DNA from: JAZKID01 sp965247525
GTDB taxonomy: Bacteria > Pseudomonadota > Alphaproteobacteria > Rhizobiales > UBA4765
Reading direction: 5' to 3'
Length of the DNA: 64,000 bases
NCBI GenBank assembly: GCA_965247525.1
Contig: OZ252015.1
Coordinates: 1,612,001-1,676,000, forward strand
This document shows positions 16,697 to 25,031 of this stretch, one piece after another (within the stretch, counting starts at the first letter, position 1; each line of letters begins with the position of its first letter). A model generated the notes under the pieces. The model worked only from the letters and a program-made list of their open reading frames with translations. It was not told the DNA's origin and did no database searches. The translations under genes and the position numbers were made by a program.

Positions 16697-17260
16697 ATGT
16701 CGTATTCGCTTGCACTTTCCCAGCCTGTCCTTCGCCAATGGGCCGGTCAATCGCTCGCAAAAAATCTGATGCTTGTTGTGCTCGGTTCGCTGCTTCTGGC
16801 AGCAAGTGCCCAAATTCAGGTGCCGATGATTCCTGTTCCTATGACCATGCAGACGCTTGGCCTTCTTCTTATCGGCGGTTTTTCAGGCGTGCGTATAGGT
16901 TTTGCGTCGGCCGCGCTTTATCTGCTGGAGGGCGCGCTTGGCCTTCCCGTTTTTGCTGGCGGTGCCGCCGGTCTTGGTGTTCTGATTGGGCCGACAGCTG
17001 GCTATCTGATCGCGTTTCCTTTTGCCGCAGCTCTTGCAGGTTACGCGGCTGACAAAGGCTGGCTACGCAATATCGCGGTCGGCTTTGCAATCATGATTGC
17101 GGCGCATACTATGGTTTTTCTTGGCGGTGTTGCTTATCTGGCAAATTTCATAGGTTTGAAAGCGGCGATCGCTGCAGGCCTGACGCCATTCCTGCTTGGC
17201 ACAGTTGTGAAATCGGCGCTTGCCGCTTCTGCCGTGCGTTTGGACCGCCCCCGCGTCTGA
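16697..17260 (+). CDS. bioY: BioY biotin transporter S component
   Basis: Inner-membrane biotin-binding subunit of 187 residues with about six membrane segments. The conserved core is GLGVLIGPTAGYLIAFPFAA, and the N-terminal QVPMIPVPMTMQT stretch is also typical. A GAGG ribosome site precedes ATG 16697. No BioM/BioN ATPase or T component is adjacent, so it acts alone or uses a shared ECF module elsewhere. Confidence 0.95.
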   Translation: MSYSLALSQPVLRQWAGQSLAKNLMLVVLGSLLLAASAQIQVPMIPVPMTMQTLGLLLIGGFSGVRIGFASAALYLLEGALGLPVFAGGAAGLGVLIGPTAGYLIAFPFAAALAGYAADKGWLRNIAVGFAIMIAAHTMVFLGGVAYLANFIGLKAAIAAGLTPFLLGTVVKSALAASAVRLDRPRV

Positions 17261-17261
17261 T

Positions 17262-17693
17262 ATGAACGTTCGCCTACGCGGACACCATCTTTTGTGCATG
17301 CTCACCTATGAAGGCAAAGGCTACAGCCCTGCCTTTATTACCAATTTTGACTCTATCGTTTCACGCGTGAATGATGGCGAAGAGATTGAACTTCACAAAG
17401 GCCCTGACGATATTTGCGCGCCGCTTCTTCAAGAAGATGCTTGCGCGCATTGCGTGAATGACAGCGTAACAGCACGCGATACATTGGCGCTCGAACAGCT
17501 TGAGGCGCAAAATCTTGTTCCGGCACGTGTTCCTTTTGCGCTCGACGATGCTCATATTACAAAAATGCGAGAGGCCTTTGCGAAGGGGCTTATTCGTCAG
17601 GCCTGTGAAGGTTGTGAATGGCATGGGTTATGCAGCGAGGTTGCCCAAACGGGTTTTAAAACCGTGCGTTTAAAGTCACTCGCATCTTTTTAA
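17262..17693 (+). CDS. DUF1284 family protein
   Basis: A 143-residue cysteine-rich cytosolic protein. The N-terminal RLRGHHLLCMLTYEGKGYSP and the later GPDDICAPLL are diagnostic of DUF1284. Cysteines at DACAHC and CEGCEWHGLC could bind a metal or iron-sulfur cluster. The ATG starts one base after the bioY stop, so the two are probably cotranscribed, an arrangement that recurs in rhizobia. Function is unknown. Confidence 0.88.
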   Translation: MNVRLRGHHLLCMLTYEGKGYSPAFITNFDSIVSRVNDGEEIELHKGPDDICAPLLQEDACAHCVNDSVTARDTLALEQLEAQNLVPARVPFALDDAHITKMREAFAKGLIRQACEGCEWHGLCSEVAQTGFKTVRLKSLASF

Positions 17694-17729
17694 CGCGTTT
17701 GGTGTTAAATCACATGAAGGAGATTTGCC

Positions 17730-18899
17730 ATGACAGCCTGTATCGTCGGCCTTGCCCACACACCATTCGGCAAGCATGAAAATGAAACTGTCGAAAGTTT
17801 GATTGTCCGCGTTGCAAAAGAGGCGCTGGTCGATGCCGGCATCGAGGCGTCTGATGTCGATGAAATTGTTTTGGGTCATTTCAACGCAGGGTTTTCCAAA
17901 CAGGACTTTACAGCGTCGCTGGTTTTGCAGGCCGATCCGGCCTTTCGCTTTAAACCTGCAACACGCGTCGAAAACGCCTGCGCCACAGGCTCCGCCGCGG
18001 TGCATACCGCGCTAAAAAGTATCGCTGCAAAACAAAGCCGCATCGTTCTTGTGGTCGGTGTCGAGCAGATGACGACCACGTCAGGGCCGGAGATTGGCGC
18101 CAACCTGCTCAAAGCCTCTTATCTGCCGGAAGACGGCGACACACCCGCAGGATTTGCCGGTGTCTTTGGTAAAATTGCAGGCAGCTATTTTCAGCACTAT
18201 GGCGATCAGTCAGATGCGCTGGCGATGATCGCGGCCAAAAACCACGCCAACGGCGTTCACAATCCGTATGCACAAATGCGCAAAGATCTTGGCTTTGAGT
18301 TTTGCCGTGCTGAATCTGAGAAAAATCCTTACGTTGCTGGGCCGCTAAAACGCACGGACTGCTCGCTTGTCTCCGACGGGGCGGCAGCGATTGTTTTGAC
18401 TGATACGGAAACAGCGCTGCGCCTTGGCAAGGCGGCGGTTGTCTTTCGCGGCGCGGCGCATGTGCAGGATTTTCTCCCCATGTCGAAGCGTGATATCGTC
18501 GCTTTTGAAGGGTGTGCCATGGCATGGTCACGCGCTTTGAAAACGGCAGGGCTTTCGCTGGATGATCTCGATCTGGTCGAGACCCATGACTGTTTTACCA
18601 TTGCCGAGCTGATTGAATATGAGGCGATGGGGCTTGTGCCAAAAGGCCAAGGCGCGCGTGCCATTATGGAAGGCTGGACACAAAAAGATGGCCGCCTCCC
18701 AGTCAACCCGTCAGGCGGATTGAAAGCCAAAGGGCACCCTATCGGCGCAACGGGTGTGTCAATGCATGCACTGTGCGCGATGCAGTTGCGGGGGGAAGCT
18801 GGCGGGTTTCAGATTGAGAACGCCACTATGGCTGGCATCTTCAATATGGGCGGCGCAGCTGTTGCCAATTATGTGTCGATTTTGGAGCGCTTGAGATAA
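17730..18899 (+). CDS. Thiolase-family acetyl-CoA acetyltransferase (SCP-x-like)
   Basis: A 389-residue thiolase-fold protein. The active-site Cys lies in VENACATGSAAVHTAL and the His in VNPSGGLKAKGHPIGATG. The usual C-terminal CxG motif is replaced by FNMGGAAVANY, as in SCP-x/nondecarboxylating thiolases, so it probably degrades or forms longer or branched acyl-CoAs rather than acetoacetyl-CoA. GAAGGAG precedes the ATG. It is convergent with the MarR gene, with a single base between. Confidence 0.92.
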   Translation: MTACIVGLAHTPFGKHENETVESLIVRVAKEALVDAGIEASDVDEIVLGHFNAGFSKQDFTASLVLQADPAFRFKPATRVENACATGSAAVHTALKSIAAKQSRIVLVVGVEQMTTTSGPEIGANLLKASYLPEDGDTPAGFAGVFGKIAGSYFQHYGDQSDALAMIAAKNHANGVHNPYAQMRKDLGFEFCRAESEKNPYVAGPLKRTDCSLVSDGAAAIVLTDTETALRLGKAAVVFRGAAHVQDFLPMSKRDIVAFEGCAMAWSRALKTAGLSLDDLDLVETHDCFTIAELIEYEAMGLVPKGQGARAIMEGWTQKDGRLPVNPSGGLKAKGHPIGATGVSMHALCAMQLRGEAGGFQIENATMAGIFNMGGAAVANYVSILERLR

Positions 18900-18900
18900 C

Positions 18901-19413
18901 TCAGGCCGACATTTTGAGATCAGACGGGCCAAGCGCTTCAATGGCAGGCATATCGCTTTCGTCATTGGCGGGTTTCAGCGTTTTGGATGGTATTTTTGAA
19001 AGCGTTTTTGAAATGGCTTTTAACAGCTTTTTAATGCGCGCTTTGTCTTTGCTACCGAACCCTTTCAGGGTTTCCTTGTCGAGGCGTTTCCAGATTTTAT
19101 CAATTTCCCGCGCGCGCTCTTTGCCAAGTTTTGTCAGCTTGATTTTGAGGACACGCGAATTTGTTTTTTTCCAGCGTTCAACCAGCTGCTGCGCTTCAAG
19201 GCGGCTAATCATTTTTGTGACCGTGGGTGGTTTCACGTCCAGCCTCTCGGCAAGCGCTGTCATGCTCAGCGCCTTTTTCTTGAGAAGCAGCTTCAAGACT
19301 GTTTCCTGTCCCGGATAAAGCCCAATATCGCTCAAGGCATAAGCGGCGCGGGTGCGATGAAGACGGGCCGCTTGAGGGAGCAGGGTTGAAATGCAGTCTT
19401 TATATTTTGCCAT
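18901..19413 (-). CDS. MarR-family transcriptional regulator
   Basis: A 170-residue winged-helix protein. The helix-turn-helix and wing are LSMTALAERLDVKPPTVTKM and ISRLEAQQLVERW (about 50-85). The long C-terminal helix is rich in Lys and includes a run of SKTLSKIPSKTLK. Its target is unknown; the convergent thiolase is one candidate and its own promoter another. Confidence 0.9.
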   Translation of the reverse strand: MAKYKDCISTLLPQAARLHRTRAAYALSDIGLYPGQETVLKLLLKKKALSMTALAERLDVKPPTVTKMISRLEAQQLVERWKKTNSRVLKIKLTKLGKERAREIDKIWKRLDKETLKGFGSKDKARIKKLLKAISKTLSKIPSKTLKPANDESDMPAIEALGPSDLKMSA

Positions 19414-19496
19414 GGCGAACCATTGCGCCGAAGATGAGTCGCGTCAATTCATGTCCTGTCTTTTTGCAGAGGTTAAGCTGCAGGTTGTGATGAATT

Positions 19497-20267
19497 TTAC
19501 GCGCGCGCACTGTCGTGCCAGCGCCGCAAAAGCGAAAACGAAATCAACGCGACAAGGGCATAAAGAACAAGGCCACTCAGCGAAATAAGTGTCAGGCAGG
19601 CAAACATGCGCGGCATGTTGGAGCGATAGCTGGCCTCGATCAGGCGGTAGGCAAGCCCTTCGCCGCTGCCAAGTGAACCTGCCGCAAACTCGGCAACGAT
19701 TGCGCCAATCAATGACAGTCCTGCCGCAAGGCGGAGCCCGCTTAAAAAATCGGGGAGGGCCGCGGGAAGGCGCAGCAGGACAAGGCGCTGCCAGCGTGAT
19801 GCGCCATAGAGCGCAAACAGGTCTTTCAGGTCGCGATTGGTTGATTTAAGGCCAAACATCGTCGTTGTGAGAACCGGAAAAAAAGCCACCATCCAGGCGA
19901 TGAACAGCGTCGCGCTTGCAGGGCCCGGCGCATAGACAAGGATCAACGGCGCAACGGCGATGATCGGGGTTACCTGCAAAAAAACTGCAAACGGCAAAAA
20001 CGCATATTCGATTGGTTTTGCGCTGGTCAAAACAATCGCAAACAAAACCCCGCTGATGACAGCAAGACACAAGGCGGCAACCGTGAGGCCGAGCGTTGTG
20101 AAAAGGGCAGGCGCAAGCAGCGGCCAGTCCGTGACAAGCGTCGTTGCAACAAGCTGCGGCGACGGCAGAAGATAAGATGGCACGTTAAAAGCCATGACAT
20201 AGGCCTGCCAGGCGCAGACGAAGAGTGCGAGGCTGATAAACGGCACAATGTAATAAAATTTCTTCAT
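19497..20267 (-). CDS. ABC transporter permease (nitrate/sulfonate/ThiX-like)
   Basis: Inner-membrane subunit of 256 residues with about six spans. It carries the EAA-like loop LFALYGASRWQRLVLLRLPA before GLRLAAGLSLIGAIVAEF, as in SsuC/TauC/ThiX proteins. I take the start at ATG 20267, which overlaps the ATPase stop by 4 bases (ATGA), rather than the in-frame TTG at 20288. It completes an importer with the next two genes. Confidence 0.93.
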   Translation of the reverse strand: MKKFYYIVPFISLALFVCAWQAYVMAFNVPSYLLPSPQLVATTLVTDWPLLAPALFTTLGLTVAALCLAVISGVLFAIVLTSAKPIEYAFLPFAVFLQVTPIIAVAPLILVYAPGPASATLFIAWMVAFFPVLTTTMFGLKSTNRDLKDLFALYGASRWQRLVLLRLPAALPDFLSGLRLAAGLSLIGAIVAEFAAGSLGSGEGLAYRLIEASYRSNMPRMFACLTLISLSGLVLYALVALISFSLLRRWHDSARA

Positions 20268-21052
20268 GACGAGGCGTGTTCTGCGCAAGACTGTTCAAGC
20301 GCTTGCGTCACCGTTTGCACATTTTCAAAATATGTTTTGGAAATCCGGTCGCGTTTTTCCCGTCTGTCACGCGGCAGGTTGATGATTTTTGAAACGGTGC
20401 CGGGGCGAGGCGAAAGAACGGCGATGCGAGAGCCAAGGTAAGCGCTCTCTAACACGCTGTGCGTTACGAATATAATTGTTGTCGATGCCGTCTGCCAGAG
20501 TGAAAGAAGGTCATCATTCAGGTGCTGACGGCTTATTTCATCAAGCGCCGCAAAGGGCTCATCCATCAATAACAATTTTGGTTCTGTGATGAGGGCGCGC
20601 GCGAGCGAGGCGCGCATGGCCATGCCCAAAGACAGATCATTTGGCAGCGCCGATGAAAATGAAGACAGGCCAAGGCGCTCCAGCATTGTGTTGATTTTTG
20701 CCTGTGCTGCGCTGCGCGATACGCCGCGAATGCGAAAAGGCAAATACACATTTTCAAAAATGGTAAGCCACGGCAAAAGCGTCGGCTGTTGAAACACATA
20801 ACCTGTATTATAGGGTGTTTCCAAATCATCCGCACGCCAGATGGTTCCGGAGGTTGGTTTTTCAAGCTGCGCCATCAGCCGTAAAAGCGTGGTTTTACCG
20901 CAGCCGGAAGGCCCAAGCAGGCACAAAAATTCCTTGGGAAAAACACTTAAGTGAATGTTGTGAAGCGCTGTCGTGCCGCCTTTGTAAATCTTGGCCACAC
21001 CGTCAAGATTAATGAGAGTGTCACCCGAGGAGCTATTTGCCATCGGGCTCAA
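20264..21052 (-). CDS. ABC transporter ATPase (nitrate/sulfonate/ThiZ-like)
   Basis: Cytosolic ATPase of 262 residues. Walker A is GPSGCGKTT, the Q loop is near YVFQQPTLLPW, and Walker B is KLLLMDEPFAALDE. The signature motif reads LSLGMAMRASLARAL, with LSLG in place of the usual LSGG. The start overlaps the binding-protein gene by about 20 bases. It energises the permease encoded just downstream. Confidence 0.93.
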   Translation of the reverse strand: MSPMANSSSGDTLINLDGVAKIYKGGTTALHNIHLSVFPKEFLCLLGPSGCGKTTLLRLMAQLEKPTSGTIWRADDLETPYNTGYVFQQPTLLPWLTIFENVYLPFRIRGVSRSAAQAKINTMLERLGLSSFSSALPNDLSLGMAMRASLARALITEPKLLLMDEPFAALDEISRQHLNDDLLSLWQTASTTIIFVTHSVLESAYLGSRIAVLSPRPGTVSKIINLPRDRREKRDRISKTYFENVQTVTQALEQSCAEHASS

Positions 21053-22037
21053 GGCCTACATGTTTATTCACGAACTGAAGCGTATATGCTTTTGTAAACG
21101 GCAGATTTTCAGGAAACAGGCCGGCTTTCACCAGCGTTTGAAAAAACGCGCGATGATGCGTGTCTGTCATTGCGCCAATGCCGTTTGTTTTTGCATCGCC
21201 TGACTCAACCAGATCATAGGTCTTCATTTTATCGAGCGAGTTTTGCAAGCGCGCATCGCTCATTTCAGGATTTGCTTTTTTGATGAGCGCATTTGCCGCG
21301 CTGTTGTCGCCATGAAGATAGTTTTTCCATCCTATGATGCTGGCGTCGACGAAGCGTTGAACAAGATCGCTGTGTTGGTCGATCATGTCCTGCCGCGTTT
21401 CAATGAGCGTTGAATAGCTGTCATATCCGGCATCACTGACAAAAAATATTTTTGGCACAAACCCACAGGATTGCTCAATTGTATAAGGCTCGGATGTGGC
21501 ATAGCCCTGCTGCACACTGTTCTTGTCGGCACAGAACGGGGCAGGATTTGAAGCATAGGGTTTCACATTTGCGGGGTTAAATCCGTAGGCCTGTTTCATC
21601 CACTGAAACAATGTGGCCTCGATCATGCGGCTGATGAACAGCGTGCGCGTTTTAAGATCCTCGAATTTTGTTGCGCCAGTGTCCGGATGCGCCATTAGAA
21701 CCTGCGGGTCTTTTTGAAAAATGGCGGCCACGGCGCGGGTCGGTACACCGTTTTGCACGGCGGCGAACGGCTCTAGCATTGTCCCGCCCATATAGAAATC
21801 AATCTTGCCGACAGCCAGCAGCAATCTGGGGTTTGACTGCGGGCCGCCGGGAACAATGGTCACATCAAGGCCATACCTCTTATATGTGCCGTCAGCGACA
21901 GCTTGATAAAAACCGCCATGCTCGCCTTGTGCCAGCCAGTTGGTGCCGAATGTGACCTTTTGCAGTTCTGCGGCATGGCACGTACAGGCCAACGCAAAAA
22001 ACACAGCGACAGCAGAAATACGGGTAAAATGTCTCAC
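21033..22037 (-). CDS. NMT1/THI5-like ABC transporter substrate-binding protein
   Basis: Secreted binding protein of 334 residues with a Sec signal peptide ending at CHAAE (about residue 24). FGTNWLAQGEHGGFYQAVAD followed by GLDVTIVPGGP is the NMT1/ThiY-like core. Proteins of this group bind pyrimidine precursors of thiamine, riboflavin or aromatic sulfonates; substrate is not decided here. No TPP riboswitch is visible upstream. It lies 11 bases after the M20 amidohydrolase stop in the same operon. Confidence 0.9.
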   Translation of the reverse strand: MRHFTRISAVAVFFALACTCHAAELQKVTFGTNWLAQGEHGGFYQAVADGTYKRYGLDVTIVPGGPQSNPRLLLAVGKIDFYMGGTMLEPFAAVQNGVPTRAVAAIFQKDPQVLMAHPDTGATKFEDLKTRTLFISRMIEATLFQWMKQAYGFNPANVKPYASNPAPFCADKNSVQQGYATSEPYTIEQSCGFVPKIFFVSDAGYDSYSTLIETRQDMIDQHSDLVQRFVDASIIGWKNYLHGDNSAANALIKKANPEMSDARLQNSLDKMKTYDLVESGDAKTNGIGAMTDTHHRAFFQTLVKAGLFPENLPFTKAYTLQFVNKHVGLEPDGK

Positions 22038-22048
22038 TGTGTTTTCTC

Positions 22049-23215
22049 TTAAGTGTTGAGAGGCAGTGCTGTTTCAACCAGCTCCACCCAATAGGCAATG
22101 CCCGTTGGCAGAAGCGCGTCGTTAAAATCATATTGCGGGTGATGCAGCGGCGCGCTTCCACCATTGCCGGCAAAAATAAACGCACCCGGCCGTTCCTGAA
22201 GATAGAAGGCAAAATCTTCTGCGCCCATCATGGGTGTGACATCAACATCAACGGGCGCATTGCCGGAAATGCGCTGCGCCACGCGCGCGGCAAAGCCGGT
22301 CTGTGTCTCATGGTTGACAACAACTGGGTAGCCGTCCGTCAGCGTCAATCTTGCGTTTGCGCCGAATGCGCGCGCCATGCTTTCCACAAGCGTCAGCATT
22401 TCGTCCTGCAGCTGTGTGCGGACATCCTGCGAAAACGTGCGCATTGTGCCACGCAGATGCGCGCTTTGCGGGATCACATTATCGGCGTTTCCGGCATTGA
22501 ACTGGCAAATGGAAATGACGGCCGATTGCAGCGGGTCAGTGCGGCGCGCCACAAGGCTTTGAAGGCCGGTAACGATCTGGCTAGCGATGAGAACAGGGTC
22601 GATCCCCTGATGCGGCCGTCCCGCATGCGCGCCTTTGCCGTTGATAATGATGTCGATTGTGTCGGAAGCCGCCATTAGTGCGCCGGCGCGAATTGCAAAA
22701 CGACCCGCCGTCAGCCCTGGCATGTTATGCATGCCATAAATTTCATCTATGGGAAAACGTGACAACAGCCCATCATCGATCATGGCTTTTGCACCCGCGC
22801 CGCCTTCTTCCGCAGGTTGAAAAATCAGGACTGCGGTGCCGGAAAAATTGCGCGTGCGCGCAAGCTCCTGCGCGGCGCCAAGCAGCATCGCTGTATGGCC
22901 ATCATGTCCGCAGGCGTGCATTTTGCCTGCAATTGTTGATTTATAAGTGAGTGTGCTGTCTTCGATAATTGGCAATGCATCCATGTCCGCGCGAAGGCCG
23001 ATGCCTTTTTTGCTGGTGCCTTTTCCGCGGATAAGCGCGACAACCCCTGTTTTTCCGATGCCGGTGACCACTTCATCGACGCCGTAGTCTTTGAGTTGTG
23101 TCGCAACGAGTGACGACGTGCGGTGCTCTTCATAACGAATTTCGGGATGTGCGTGAATGTTCTGGCGCAAAACTTTAAGAGCCGGGATCAGGTCACTTGT
23201 GCGGTTTAAATCCAT
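22049..23215 (-). CDS. M20-family amidohydrolase (hippurate hydrolase/IAA-amino acid hydrolase type)
   Basis: Cytosolic metallo-amidohydrolase of 388 residues. Metal-site motifs are GLRADMDALPI, MHACGHDGHTAML, FQPAEEGGAGA and YGMHNMPG, and the C-terminal metal His is in a PLHHPQYDFND context. It is the first gene of the importer operon, so it probably hydrolyses an N-acyl or amide form of the imported compound. A parallel is YlmB, the M20 deformylase of pyrimidine salvage that accompanies ThiXYZ; that parallel is a hypothesis. The 200 bases upstream are very AT-rich and hold no gene. Confidence 0.93.
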   Translation of the reverse strand: MDLNRTSDLIPALKVLRQNIHAHPEIRYEEHRTSSLVATQLKDYGVDEVVTGIGKTGVVALIRGKGTSKKGIGLRADMDALPIIEDSTLTYKSTIAGKMHACGHDGHTAMLLGAAQELARTRNFSGTAVLIFQPAEEGGAGAKAMIDDGLLSRFPIDEIYGMHNMPGLTAGRFAIRAGALMAASDTIDIIINGKGAHAGRPHQGIDPVLIASQIVTGLQSLVARRTDPLQSAVISICQFNAGNADNVIPQSAHLRGTMRTFSQDVRTQLQDEMLTLVESMARAFGANARLTLTDGYPVVVNHETQTGFAARVAQRISGNAPVDVDVTPMMGAEDFAFYLQERPGAFIFAGNGGSAPLHHPQYDFNDALLPTGIAYWVELVETALPLNT

Positions 23216-23418
23216 TTATGTCTTGTAACCGAGCAAAATGCTGCTGCCAAACTGCAACAATAAGTTGTATAAAATTTTAAATAAACATAAGTTGATGTGA
23301 ATCATTTCGAATTGTTTTATTTAAAAAACAAGTCTATATGAATTTATACAAGGCTAAATTATATATTTAAAATTTTATAGACTTTAGTTTTGCTTTTTTA
23401 TTTTTATTGGAGACTTAT

Positions 23419-23781
23419 ATGTCAGCATCGATCAACTCAGCATTCTGCGGCGCACCGGTTCGCGCCTATTGCCCACCCCCTGTGCAAAACTATTGCCCAC
23501 CTCCACGCCCTTATTGCCCACCACCAGTGCAAAATTATTGCCCGCCAAAACCCTATTGCCCATCACAGCCCCCACGTTGCCAGTCCAACTTCTATGGCAA
23601 CCAGGGCAGCTACAGCTACAATTACAGCTATGGCGGCAGTTATGGTGGAAACTACAACAGTTACGGCGGCAACAATGCTAATAATTACGGCGGTGGTTAC
23701 AACAACAACTACGGCGGTGGATATGGCAATAACTATGGCGGCGGTTATGGCAACAATGGCGGCTACGGCCGCAGGGGCTAA
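23419..23781 (+). CDS. Low-complexity Cys-Pro/Gly-Tyr-Asn protein
   Basis: A 120-residue protein that I do not recognise. Residues about 16-54 repeat the unit YCPPP or YCPP five to six times (AYCPPPVQNYCPPPRPYCPP). Residues about 58-120 are Gly, Tyr, Asn and Ser only, in repeats such as YGGGYGNN, ending GRRG. There is no signal peptide or membrane span. A GGAG site precedes the ATG and a strong terminator follows, so expression is likely. The composition suggests a disordered, possibly cross-linking or phase-separating protein; regularly spaced Cys could bind metal or form disulfides. It stands alone between the AT-rich region and an unknown gene. Confidence 0.75.
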   Translation: MSASINSAFCGAPVRAYCPPPVQNYCPPPRPYCPPPVQNYCPPKPYCPSQPPRCQSNFYGNQGSYSYNYSYGGSYGGNYNSYGGNNANNYGGGYNNNYGGGYGNNYGGGYGNNGGYGRRG

Positions 23782-23803
23782 GCCTTTTAAATAAACCAGA
23801 ACC

Positions 23804-23832
23804 AATGCGTCAGATGTCATATCTGGCGCATT
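23804..23832. terminator. Bidirectional terminator after the Cys-Pro/Gly-Tyr gene
   Basis: AATGCGTCAGAT pairs with ATCTGGCGCATT (one G-T pair) across a 5-base loop, followed by TTTATT. It lies between two convergent genes and probably serves both. Confidence 0.85.
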
Positions 23833-23836
23833 TTTA

Positions 23837-24829
23837 TTATGGGTTGATGCGATCCATCTCCGTAACGACGGACGTGTCCAGTCGATTGTTGCTGTCAAAT
23901 CTGTTTGGAAAATTCAGCGCCTTTACTTGCGACTGCAATGTTAAAAGCGGCAGCGCCGTTTTTTTCAATTTTTTTCGATCCTGATTGAGGACGGTTATCA
24001 TCTGGTTGGCTGCATCCAGGCTCTCTGGGGTAAGTGCAAACCCGCTATAGCCCGGGCATGACAAAGTTTCTGTCTCTCTAAAAAGAGACAGAACATAAGG
24101 TTTTCCATCCTCCCCGACATAAATACTGGCCGACGCCAAAGGCAGTCCATTGCCGATACCTGTCTGGTTATATCCAAGCCCGCCCGGCAGGCGTTCGTGA
24201 TAGTTGCCCAAAACATTCACACCTGTGCCTCGAACCTCAAGATCGAGGCCTGAAGGCATGTGTATTTTATACCTTCCCTCAAGGTTCTGGTTTTCAAGGT
24301 GTCTTTCAAAAATGGAGACTGTTGGTGAGGTTAAGCCGCCAGTCTGCGCCTGTTTTAAATTATAGGTTTTCAGGGCGGATTTATAGGCCGCATAGTATGC
24401 TGCATATTTTTCCTTCATTTCAGTCATATAAAGTTTGAATGATGTTAAGGGCGATTCATAACCCTTTGACTGCATGACGATGTTCGGGTCGTCCTTGTCC
24501 CTGATATATTCGGTTATAAAAATTCTGTCATCTGACAGTTTGCCGCTAAAGAAGCCAGTAGGCACTTTATACCCACGGCTGGTTGCAAGTGCTTCAAGAA
24601 GGCCTGAAACCCGCGACATTTCTCCGTCGTCGAGGGCCCGGTTGCCGCGTGAATACAACCAGCGTTTCTGCATATCTTCCTTGTCTTTTAGGAATTGCAG
24701 CAACTCCCCATCATCAAAGCCAAAAATTTTATCAGCGTCCAGCTTTCCATAGGTTTCATCGGGATGCCGTTCAGTGATCTGAGATACTGAATTCAGCCAT
24801 GAGCCAGGATTTGCGGAATTGACACTCAT
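23837..24829 (-). CDS. Hypothetical protein, unrecognised
   Basis: A 330-residue soluble protein that I cannot place in a family. It has no signal peptide or membrane span. The N-terminal half is charged and helical (GELLQFLKDKEDMQKRW, MTEMKEKYAAYYAAYKSALK); the C-terminal half has a beta-like stretch (HMPSGLDLEVRGTGVNVLG, SASIYVGEDGKPYVLSLF). ATG 24829 is preferred to the TTG one codon earlier. Codon use looks like that of neighbours. It is convergent with the low-complexity gene and divergent from the peptide importer. A lineage-specific gene is likely. Confidence 0.7.
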   Translation of the reverse strand: MSVNSANPGSWLNSVSQITERHPDETYGKLDADKIFGFDDGELLQFLKDKEDMQKRWLYSRGNRALDDGEMSRVSGLLEALATSRGYKVPTGFFSGKLSDDRIFITEYIRDKDDPNIVMQSKGYESPLTSFKLYMTEMKEKYAAYYAAYKSALKTYNLKQAQTGGLTSPTVSIFERHLENQNLEGRYKIHMPSGLDLEVRGTGVNVLGNYHERLPGGLGYNQTGIGNGLPLASASIYVGEDGKPYVLSLFRETETLSCPGYSGFALTPESLDAANQMITVLNQDRKKLKKTALPLLTLQSQVKALNFPNRFDSNNRLDTSVVTEMDRINP

Positions 24830-25031
24830 CAAACCATTACAAAAGATCTAGGGTAGAGTGTAAAGCATCACGGCAGTTTAGAGTTAAATTCCAAGGCTAC
24901 GGGGCGGGGGCGAGAAAAGATCTATAACGTCTTCAGCGCTTTCAATAATCTGCGTGACTCTTATTTAAAAGGAATGTAGCTTTCGCACAGCAAACACTTA
25001 AAACATGCGCTTTTGCGCTAAAGGAATATTG

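Noticed and set aside
23216..23418. TPP or other riboswitch upstream of the NMT1 importer operon
   Set aside because: The region is AT-rich with no conserved TPP-aptamer core sequences and no strong paired structure. It is more likely just a promoter region.
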